A stretch of 64,000 bases of DNA from CAWIHK01 sp963835935 (GTDB taxonomy: Bacteria > Bacteroidota > Ignavibacteria > UBA10030 > CAVZMI01): the NCBI GenBank assembly GCA_963835935.1, contig CAWIHK010000001.1, positions 1,240,001 through 1,304,000 on the forward strand. The letters run 5' to 3'. Of the stretch, positions 16,122-23,478 are shown piece by piece (the stretch's first letter is position 1; each line of letters opens with the position of its first letter). The position numbers and the translations under genes were made by a program. The notes beneath the pieces are model-generated. The model was not told the origin of the DNA and did no database searches. It saw nothing but the letters and a program-made list of their open reading frames with translations.

Positions 16122-16241
16122 TTATTTTTTCTATTCCAAGCCGTAACACTATTAAAAATCTTCTAAAATTGCTTCTCTAAACAATTTTCTATAAATTAAA
16201 AAACTAAATTAAAATTTGTATTTCTTTCTTTCTTCGAATAC

Positions 16242-17327
16242 ATGAGTAAAAATAAAGTACAATCTCAAAAGAAAAATCGAGTTCGATATCCTCGCCCAGC
16301 TATTCGTAACCATACTCTTTTAAAAAGTGGGAAGAAGCAAACCGTCTCCGCCTCGCGTCAGGATCTGTCGTTAAAAGAAAAGAAACAATCGCGTTATATA
16401 ATTGGAATCGATGGCGGAGGTACAAAGACAGTCGCTCTTCTAGCCTCGGAATCCGGCGACGTTATAGCAGAAGAAGTCGGAGATGCAACCAACCTGAATG
16501 TGATCGGATTCGATCAGGCAATAAAAACTATTCTGCAATTAATAAAAACAGTTAGTTCAAAGGAATCAAAAAGTTTGCAGAACCTGGATGTAATCGTGCT
16601 CGGACTATCTGGGGCTGGCCGGCCGAAGGATCAGGATCGAGTGTCTGAAGGTCTCCGCAAACTTGCTCGCTCAAGCCGGTTGAAGTTTAATAGAATAATC
16701 GTCGAAACCGATGCTCGTATCGCGCTTGAAGGCGGATTGCGCGGTGCACCGGGAATCATCATGATTGCTGGAACAGGTTCAATCGCCTTCGGAAAAGATA
16801 CAGATGGTACTATCTATCGTGTCGGCGGATGGGGGCGATGTTTCGGCGACGAGGGAAGCGGATATTTTCTCGGACGAAAAGCGCTCACCGCAATCGCGCG
16901 CCACATCGACGGGCGGGGCGAACCGACGGTTCTGAAACAAATGGTTGAAAAAGAATTCAGTTTAGATTCTCAAGACGCATTAATCACATCAGTGTATGCA
17001 AAAGGATTCGATGTAGCTTCACTGGCTCCTCTGGTTATCGAAGCAGCCCGGCAGGGTGATCGGGTTGCCGAGAAAATTCTTATCCGCGGCGCAAGTGAAA
17101 TAGAAGAGCATCTTCGAGTTCTGGTTGGGAAGATGGATTCATCCCAAAAAATAAATACAGTGTTAATTGGCGGTTTGTTTATAAACGACTCGTATTATCA
17201 AAAAGTGGTAATGGAGAAGATAGCCGGTTCTCTTCCGCATGTCCATGTGCAGCCAAGCATGGCTTCTGGAGCTTATGGAGCTATCTTAATGGGACTTGCA
17301 GCGCTCAAAGATGGACAAAAACCTTGA
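16242..17327 (+). CDS. BadF/BadG/BcrA/BcrD ATPase-family sugar kinase
   Basis: The fold is that of N-acetylglucosamine kinase and the MurNAc kinase MurK, cytosolic ASKHA enzymes that phosphorylate amino sugars. Visible are phosphate-1 IIGIDGGGTKT near residue 53, phosphate-2 IMIAGTGSIAFG near 170, the substrate block GGWGRCFGDEGSGYFLG, and adenosine IGGLF near 308. The first ~48 residues are a basic, Ser/Lys-rich extension absent from typical family members. The gene is separated from the SpoIID-AmpG operon only by the tRNA island, so a role in wall amino-sugar salvage is attractive but unproven. It is followed 18 bp on by the P5C dehydrogenase gene. Confidence 0.82.
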   Translation: MSKNKVQSQKKNRVRYPRPAIRNHTLLKSGKKQTVSASRQDLSLKEKKQSRYIIGIDGGGTKTVALLASESGDVIAEEVGDATNLNVIGFDQAIKTILQLIKTVSSKESKSLQNLDVIVLGLSGAGRPKDQDRVSEGLRKLARSSRLKFNRIIVETDARIALEGGLRGAPGIIMIAGTGSIAFGKDTDGTIYRVGGWGRCFGDEGSGYFLGRKALTAIARHIDGRGEPTVLKQMVEKEFSLDSQDALITSVYAKGFDVASLAPLVIEAARQGDRVAEKILIRGASEIEEHLRVLVGKMDSSQKINTVLIGGLFINDSYYQKVVMEKIAGSLPHVHVQPSMASGAYGAILMGLAALKDGQKP

Positions 17328-17345
17328 ACAGCATTTATTGCAGAG

Positions 17346-18908
17346 GTGAGTATGACAATTCCCCGGTTTAAAAATGAACCTTATGCCGATTGGTCGAGAA
17401 AAGAAAATCGATCAAAGATGGAAAAAGCCATCCAAAAAATTGAATCTGAGTTTGGAAAAGAATATCCCCTGATTGTCGGCAGTAAAAAATATTTTGTTGA
17501 TTCGAAATTTAATTCTATCAATCCCTCCAATCCAACACAAACAGTCGGTGTTTTTCAAAAAGGAGGACAGAAAGAAGCTCTTCAGGCTCTCGACGTTGCA
17601 TTTGAAACATTTGAATCATGGCGTCATGTCGATTATAAAAAACGCGCCGAGTATTTATTCAAAGCCGCCAAGGTTATGCGCCGCCGGAAGTTTGAAATGG
17701 ATGCGACAGAAGTGCTCGAGGTCGGTAAAACGTGGCAGGAAGCCGAAGCCGATGTTTCTGAAGCTATCGATTTTCTAGAATATTACGGGCGCGAGATGCT
17801 TCGTTATGGCGGGAACCATAAACTTGTTCAACTTAAAGGTGAAAGAGATGAAGTAAATTATCTTCCGCTCGGAGTTGGACTCGTTCTTGCACCCTGGAAT
17901 TTTCCGCTGGCGATTCTTACCGGAATGACAATGGCCGCAGTTGTAACCGGAAATACAGTCATCCTAAAACCGTCATCCGATTCTCCTCTGACCGGATTTA
18001 GATTGATGGAAATTTTGGAAGAAATAAAATTGCCGTCCGGTGTGGTCAATTTTATAACCGGACCTGGTTCAACAATCGGTGACGCACTCGTTGCTCATCC
18101 GAAGCTCCGGTTTGTTTCCTTCACCGGTTCGAAAGAAGTCGGCGTTCATATCAACGAACTTGCGTCGAAAGTTCAACCAGGTCAATTATGGCTCAAACGA
18201 GTTGTTGCAGAGATGGGTGGGAAAGATTCTTTGATCATCGACGATCAGTGCGATCTCGAATTGGCAGTTTCTACCACAATCGTATCTGCTTTTGGATTTC
18301 AGGGACAAAAATGTTCGGCATGTTCTAGAGCGATAGTACATGAAAAAGTTTACGACAAATTTCTGGAGAAATTAAAAACTCAAGTGGAAACCATCACAGT
18401 CGGTGAAGCAAAAAATATTGCTAACTACATGGGTCCGGTTATCAATCAATCTTCAAAAGAGAAAATTCTTGGTTATATCAAAAGAGGATTGGAAGAAGGT
18501 GGACGGTTGTTAACTGGTGGAAAAGAACTTGCGCAAGAAGGATATTTTATTAAACCAACTATTATTGTGGATGTCGATCCGAAAGCGACAATCGCTCAGG
18601 AAGAAATTTTCGGACCGGTTCTTGCGGTGATCAAATCGAATAGTTTCGAACAATCTATTGAGATTGCGAACAACACGGAGTTCGGATTGACCGGCGGAAT
18701 CATTTCGAAGAATCGTAAAAAGATCGAGCAAGCCAAGAAGCTTGTTCATGTCGGGAATTTTTATGTGAATAGAAAAATCACCGGCGCAATGGTTGGCGCA
18801 CATCCTTTTGGGGGCTTCAATATGTCGGGCACCGATTCGAAAGCCGGCGGCCCCGATTATCTTTTGCTTTATCTGCAAATGAAATCGATCGGTGAAAAAA
18901 TTGGATAG
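17346..18908 (+). CDS. pruA: 1-pyrroline-5-carboxylate dehydrogenase (RocA/PruA type)
   Basis: This aldehyde dehydrogenase oxidises glutamate-5-semialdehyde (P5C) to glutamate in proline and arginine breakdown. Its 520 residues match the stand-alone RocA-like form. Visible are LAPWNFPLAILTGM near 180, TGSKEVG near 260, VAEMGGKDSLI with the catalytic Glu, GFQGQKCSACSRAI with the nucleophile Cys near 322, and EEIFGPVLAV near 420. The GTG at 17346 and ATG at 17352 are both possible starts; GAGGTGAG lies across them. No proline dehydrogenase gene is in the window. Confidence 0.9.
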   Translation: MSMTIPRFKNEPYADWSRKENRSKMEKAIQKIESEFGKEYPLIVGSKKYFVDSKFNSINPSNPTQTVGVFQKGGQKEALQALDVAFETFESWRHVDYKKRAEYLFKAAKVMRRRKFEMDATEVLEVGKTWQEAEADVSEAIDFLEYYGREMLRYGGNHKLVQLKGERDEVNYLPLGVGLVLAPWNFPLAILTGMTMAAVVTGNTVILKPSSDSPLTGFRLMEILEEIKLPSGVVNFITGPGSTIGDALVAHPKLRFVSFTGSKEVGVHINELASKVQPGQLWLKRVVAEMGGKDSLIIDDQCDLELAVSTTIVSAFGFQGQKCSACSRAIVHEKVYDKFLEKLKTQVETITVGEAKNIANYMGPVINQSSKEKILGYIKRGLEEGGRLLTGGKELAQEGYFIKPTIIVDVDPKATIAQEEIFGPVLAVIKSNSFEQSIEIANNTEFGLTGGIISKNRKKIEQAKKLVHVGNFYVNRKITGAMVGAHPFGGFNMSGTDSKAGGPDYLLLYLQMKSIGEKIG

Positions 18909-18916
18909 GAATATTC

Positions 18917-20077
18917 ATGAAGATTCATGAATACCAGGCGAAGGATATTCTAAGAAAATACAATGTTGCGGTTCCGGAAGGAGCCGTTGCATTTTCACCA
19001 GAAGAGGCAGTTCAGATCGCAGAACGAATCGGCGGGGATACATGGGTGGTGAAGGCTCAGATTCATGCCGGAGGCCGCGGAAAAGGCGGCGGAGTGAAAA
19101 TTGCAAAAAGCCTCGATGAAGTTCGCAGTTTTGCTTCGTCGATGCTCGGAATGACATTGGTGACGCACCAAACAGGGCCGGAAGGAAAAATTGTCAAACG
19201 TTTGTTGATCGAACAGGGGATTTCAATCGCGCGCGAGTTGTATGTAGGCATTACGCTCGATCGGCAGCGATGTCAGAATGTAGTCATGGCATCGACCGAA
19301 GGCGGAATGGAAATAGAAAAAGTTGCAGTTGAATCTCCGGAAAAAATTTTGAAAGAATACATCGATCCAGCTGTCGGCCTTCAGACATTTCAGGCGAGAA
19401 GCATTGCTTTTGCACTCGGCCTGAATGGAGATGCAAATAAAGCTGCGGTTAAATTTCTTTTATCGCTTGCGAAAGCATACGACGCGACAGATGCTTCGCT
19501 GGCGGAAATTAATCCGCTGGTTGTCACGACTGATGGGCGTGTTCTCGCACTTGATGCAAAAATAAATTTTGATGATAATGCAATCGGCCTTCATCCCGAA
19601 TATGCGGAATTGCACGATTTCGACGAAGAAGATCCATTGGAAGTTGAAGCGTCGAAGTCAAATCTAAATTATATTAAGCTCGACGGAAATGTCGGATGTA
19701 TGGTGAACGGCGCCGGCCTGGCTATGGCAACGATGGATATCATTAAGATTGCCGGAGGCCAGCCTGCCAATTTTCTAGATGTCGGCGGTGGTGCGAATGT
19801 TGAAACTGTCGCGAATGGATTTAAAATTATTTTATCAGATAAAAATGTGAAAGCAGTATTGGTGAACATCTTCGGAGGCATCGTCCGCTGCGACCGTGTA
19901 GCGAATGGAATTATCGAAGCAACGAAACGGATAAAGGTCTCGGTACCTGTAGTGGTGCGCCTTGAAGGGACGAACGCTGTCGAGGCGCGCAGTATCCTTG
20001 CGTCATCGGGCCTGAACATTTCGGTCGCGTCGACGCTTCAGGATGCGGCTCAAAAAGTAATCTCGGTAATTTCATAA
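18917..20077 (+). CDS. sucC: Succinyl-CoA ligase (ADP-forming) subunit beta
   Basis: The 386-residue protein starts MKIHEYQAKDILRKYNVAVP and has the ATP-grasp block WVVKAQIHAGGRGKGGGVK. It also has RELYVGITLDR, LAEINPLVVT (metal site), LDGNVGCMVNGAGLAMATMD and NIFGGIVRCD, all typical of SucC. The enzyme makes ATP from succinyl-CoA in the TCA cycle together with SucD. SucD is normally the next gene, but here gatB follows, so the alpha subunit must be elsewhere. Eight bp separate it from pruA, fitting glutamate-to-TCA flux. Confidence 0.96.
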   Translation: MKIHEYQAKDILRKYNVAVPEGAVAFSPEEAVQIAERIGGDTWVVKAQIHAGGRGKGGGVKIAKSLDEVRSFASSMLGMTLVTHQTGPEGKIVKRLLIEQGISIARELYVGITLDRQRCQNVVMASTEGGMEIEKVAVESPEKILKEYIDPAVGLQTFQARSIAFALGLNGDANKAAVKFLLSLAKAYDATDASLAEINPLVVTTDGRVLALDAKINFDDNAIGLHPEYAELHDFDEEDPLEVEASKSNLNYIKLDGNVGCMVNGAGLAMATMDIIKIAGGQPANFLDVGGGANVETVANGFKIILSDKNVKAVLVNIFGGIVRCDRVANGIIEATKRIKVSVPVVVRLEGTNAVEARSILASSGLNISVASTLQDAAQKVISVIS

Positions 20078-20090
20078 GGATGAAAAACAG

Positions 20091-21554
20091 ATGGAGTTGA
20101 ATTTAAAATACGAAGCAGTCATCGGCTTGGAAGTGCATGCTCAACTGCTGACAGAGAGCAAATCGTTTTGTTCGTGTACGACAAAATTTGGCAATGAACC
20201 AAATTCGAATACATGTCCGGTTTGTCTCGGCCATCCGGGTGTTCTTCCGGTGCTGAATAAAAATCATGTGGAATTTATCATGCGCATGGGATTGGCGACA
20301 AATTGCACGATTGCTCCACGCTCCATCTTTGCCCGGAAAAATTATTTTTATCCCGATCTTCCTAAAGGATATCAAATTTCACAATTCGAAGAGCCTATTT
20401 GCCATAACGGATGGTTGGATATAGAAGTCGGGAATGGTGAAACGAAGAGAATCGGCATCACACGGATTCATATGGAAGAGGATGCCGGGAAATCAATCCA
20501 CGATGTCGATGTCGATACGTTAGTAGATGTAAACCGGTGCGGTGTTCCGTTGATTGAAATTGTAAGTGAACCCGATATGCGGGCTCCAAATGAAGCGTAT
20601 CATTATTTAAGCAGGATTAAACAAATTGTAACGTATCTCGGAATCTGTGACGGCAATATGGAAGAAGGAAGCCTCCGGTGCGATGCGAATGTGTCGGTCC
20701 GGTTGAGAGGAGAGTCTAAATTAGGAACGAAGGTTGAAGTGAAGAATATGAATTCCTTCCGGAATGTAGAACGAGCTCTCGAATATGAAATCGCCCGCCA
20801 GATGGATGTGATTGAAGATGGAGGACGGATTATTCAGCAGACCTTGTTGTGGGATGCGGACAAAAATATTGCTATCCCGATGAGAAGCAAAGAACAGGCT
20901 CACGATTACCGTTATTTCCCCGATCCTGATTTAGTCCCTGTGTTGGTTGAACAAAAATGGATTGATGAGAATCGTTCTAAACTTCCGGAAATGCCCTGGG
21001 TGCGGCGAGATCGATATGTTCATGATTACTCATTGCCGACCTACGACGCGGATGTTTTGACGGTGGAAAAAGACACGGCCGATTATTTCGAGAACACAAT
21101 TGCCGGACTCAACTCCAAAACGAATGAGAATGTCAAACTGGTGTCAAATTGGGTCATGACTGAAATGATGCGTGTAGTGAAGGAACGACAACTATCATTG
21201 AAAGATTCACCTGTGATGCCATCATCACTGGGAAAATTAATCAACCTTATCGTCGACGGAACAATCAGCGGAAAGATCGCAAAGGAAGTATTTGAGGAAA
21301 TGATTTCAAGCGGAAGTGATCCATCGGACATTGTAAAGAAAAAAGGGCTTGTCCAAATTACAGATGTATCGGCTTTGGAACCCATCGTCTATAAAATTCT
21401 TTCAGATAATCACGAGCAGGTGAAACAATATCTTGGCGGGAAGCAGAGCGTATTCGGATTTTTTGTCGGTGAGACAATGAAAGCGACAAAAGGAAAAGCA
21501 AATCCGAAAATGGTTAATGAACTTTTAAAGAAAAAATTACAGGAGAAGATGTAG
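20091..21554 (+). CDS. gatB: Asp-tRNA(Asn)/Glu-tRNA(Gln) amidotransferase subunit B
   Basis: GatB binds misacylated tRNA and carries the kinase site of the GatCAB complex. The 487 residues show YEAVIGLEVHAQLLTESKSF, the zinc site CSCTT...CPVCLGHPG, YFYPDLPKGYQISQ, GITRIHMEEDAGKS, VDVNRCGVPLIEIVSEPDMR, and the C-terminal YqeY-like helical tail ending MVNELLKKKLQEKM. Length and motif order are normal. Presence of GatCAB usually means Gln- or Asn-tRNA is made indirectly. gatA and gatC are not in this window. Confidence 0.97.
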   Translation: MELNLKYEAVIGLEVHAQLLTESKSFCSCTTKFGNEPNSNTCPVCLGHPGVLPVLNKNHVEFIMRMGLATNCTIAPRSIFARKNYFYPDLPKGYQISQFEEPICHNGWLDIEVGNGETKRIGITRIHMEEDAGKSIHDVDVDTLVDVNRCGVPLIEIVSEPDMRAPNEAYHYLSRIKQIVTYLGICDGNMEEGSLRCDANVSVRLRGESKLGTKVEVKNMNSFRNVERALEYEIARQMDVIEDGGRIIQQTLLWDADKNIAIPMRSKEQAHDYRYFPDPDLVPVLVEQKWIDENRSKLPEMPWVRRDRYVHDYSLPTYDADVLTVEKDTADYFENTIAGLNSKTNENVKLVSNWVMTEMMRVVKERQLSLKDSPVMPSSLGKLINLIVDGTISGKIAKEVFEEMISSGSDPSDIVKKKGLVQITDVSALEPIVYKILSDNHEQVKQYLGGKQSVFGFFVGETMKATKGKANPKMVNELLKKKLQEKM

Positions 21555-21556
21555 AG

Positions 21557-22480
21557 TTGTTTCAACCGAAGCACATAGTATGTCCTACCGATTTTTCGGA
21601 TTACTCATTCTCAGCAATTCGATATGCCGACATACTTGCGAAAAAGTATGAAGCGAAAATCACATTGCTTCACGTCGATGAAACGGAAAGTCTTCCGTAT
21701 ATCGCTCACGCTCGCGACAGCGAAGCGGTGCAATCGCTAAGAGATAAAGCACGAAGCTTTGCAGAACAGCAATTCGATTGGATACGCCGTGAATTGATAT
21801 CACCTGACACTCCTGTAGAATCAAAATTGCTATGCGGCAGAGCTTACAAAATAATAATCGAAGAAGCTGATTCACAGCAGTACGATCTTATGGTTATATC
21901 GAGAAAAGGATTGACGAAATTACCGCCATCGTTGATTGGAAGCACTGCAGAACGGATAGTTCGATTTGCCCGGTGTCCTGTCATGAGTTTTGGGGAAATA
22001 AGTTTTGATAAGGAATTCGTCATCCGGAATATATTGTTGCCGACAGATTTTTCGGAATGTAGTTTTGCGGCGCTCGAATATGCATTTTCTCTTGCAAGGG
22101 TATTTAATGCAAATATCTACTGGTTATACACTGAGAAGTTGGAAGGCGAGACGAAAAAAAATCCGATGTCAAACTTTCCTGATCCGAAGAAGTATTATAA
22201 AAAGGCGCATGAAGTTGTATACGAGATGGTGGTCGATAAAGATGTCGAACCCAGTAACTCAATTATTCGTTTTGAACAAAACTATGACATCGATTTAATT
22301 GTCATGGGAACTCACGGGAAAAAAGGAATACGCCGCGTCTTTATCGGCAATAACACTGCCGAGGTCGTTCGTCAGGCAACATGTCCGGTCTTGACGGTCA
22401 CACATCCGATGCACAGAATGTTATTTTCAAGATCAGCACTGAATGAATTCAATCACGAAACAGAAGAAAGGGAACCATGA
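21557..22480 (+). CDS. Tandem universal stress protein (two Usp domains)
   Basis: The 307-residue protein holds two Usp domains. The first, residues 1-145, starts HIVCPTDFSDYSFSAIRYA and ends with LIGSTAERIVRFARCPVM. The second starts NILLPTDFSECSFAALEYA near 157 and contains the ATP-binding GTHGKKGIRRVFIGN with NTAEVVRQATCPVLTV. The first domain has SRKGLTKLPPSLIGS, a weaker nucleotide loop. The start is a TTG, 2 bp after gatB, with AGGAGAAG upstream. It overlaps tpiA by 4 bp. The role is likely stress or energy sensing, as for the family. Confidence 0.88.
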   Translation: MFQPKHIVCPTDFSDYSFSAIRYADILAKKYEAKITLLHVDETESLPYIAHARDSEAVQSLRDKARSFAEQQFDWIRRELISPDTPVESKLLCGRAYKIIIEEADSQQYDLMVISRKGLTKLPPSLIGSTAERIVRFARCPVMSFGEISFDKEFVIRNILLPTDFSECSFAALEYAFSLARVFNANIYWLYTEKLEGETKKNPMSNFPDPKKYYKKAHEVVYEMVVDKDVEPSNSIIRFEQNYDIDLIVMGTHGKKGIRRVFIGNNTAEVVRQATCPVLTVTHPMHRMLFSRSALNEFNHETEEREP

Positions 22481-23235
22481 GAAAAAAAGTAATAGCAGGT
22501 AACTGGAAAATGTATAAGGATCTTCAAGAATCAAAAGATTTGATTAATGGATTGGTGAAGTCGGCAGCTTCCTATGTCGGAAAAGTCGACGTTGTCATCG
22601 CTCCTCCATTCACATCTCTAACGATAGCAGAAGGTCTTATTAAAAATTCCGGAATTAAACTTGGAGCACAAAACATGTATCCGGAAGTTGAGGGAGCATT
22701 CACAGGAGAGGTATCACCGAAAATGTTGAAAGCCATCGGCGTTGAATATGTAATACTTGGACATTCAGAACGCCGACAGTATTTCAATGAGACGAACGAA
22801 TTCATCAACATGAAGGCAAAGAAGGCGCTTGAATTCGGACTGAAACCGATTATATGCGTTGGTGAATTGCTTGCCGAGAGAGAAAAAGGAATCACGAATA
22901 AAGTCATCACAGATCAAATCAATGGAGTATTGAACGGATTGACCGAACAGCAATTACAGTCGGTCATAATCGCGTACGAACCGGTTTGGGCTATCGGGAC
23001 TGGTAAAACGGCGACTCCACAACAAGCAAACGAAGTGCATCAGTTAATAAGAAAATTAGTGGCTGAAAAATTTTCTCAAACTGTTGCCGATCGGATCATC
23101 ATACAATATGGTGGTAGTGTAAAGCCTGAAAACGCCAAGGATCTTCTAACCCAACCAGATATTGATGGTGCACTAGTCGGTGGGGCATGTTTGAAAGTCG
23201 AATCTTTCATTGCAATTATTGCTGCAGGTGTATGA
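22477..23235 (+). CDS. tpiA: Triosephosphate isomerase
   Basis: The enzyme interconverts dihydroxyacetone phosphate and glyceraldehyde 3-phosphate in glycolysis. The 252-residue protein has all active-site parts: AGNWKMYKD (Asn and Lys), LGHSERRQYF (His), AYEPVWAIGTGKTATP (Glu and the flexible loop), and IQYGGSVKPENA with LVGGACL for phosphate binding. The ATG overlaps the Usp stop. The 243 bp after it hold a palindrome around 23296 (TCGATGCATCGA followed by five Ts), a possible terminator. Confidence 0.98.
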   Translation: MRKKVIAGNWKMYKDLQESKDLINGLVKSAASYVGKVDVVIAPPFTSLTIAEGLIKNSGIKLGAQNMYPEVEGAFTGEVSPKMLKAIGVEYVILGHSERRQYFNETNEFINMKAKKALEFGLKPIICVGELLAEREKGITNKVITDQINGVLNGLTEQQLQSVIIAYEPVWAIGTGKTATPQQANEVHQLIRKLVAEKFSQTVADRIIIQYGGSVKPENAKDLLTQPDIDGALVGGACLKVESFIAIIAAGV

Positions 23236-23293
23236 TAATACTGTAAATCTCGAATCTATGTGACAAATTGTCACTAATAAGTAAAATCGGCTG

Positions 23294-23313
23294 TTCGATG
23301 CATCGATTTTTGT
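23294..23313 (+). terminator. Possible terminator after tpiA
   Basis: The self-complementary TTCGATGCATCGA is followed by TTTTTG. A wider pairing of CGGCTG before it with CAGCCG after it could enlarge the structure. The stem is short and without a proper loop, so this is a weak call. Confidence 0.35.
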
Positions 23314-23363
23314 ATTGGCAGCCGTTTTTACAGTTTTACGTTGCATTCCCCCCCTTTTTTTCT

Positions 23364-23371
23364 TATATTCA
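23364..23371 (+). promoter_or_regulatory. Possible Bacteroidota-type -7 box
   Basis: TATATTCA lies in a T-rich stretch after six Cs and closely resembles the site at 3522 in both the box and the preceding T-run. It is about 108 bp before the GH2-like gene, leaving a long leader. The match to TAnnTTTG is imperfect. Confidence 0.3.
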
Positions 23372-23478
23372 AATAACTTAGCTCGTCTTGTTTCGATGAA
23401 ATGAGTTTAAAACAATCGAAGAAGGGGGGCTTACCTTTTTATTCATAGGAAGTGAAATTCTGAACAATCGAACAATAA

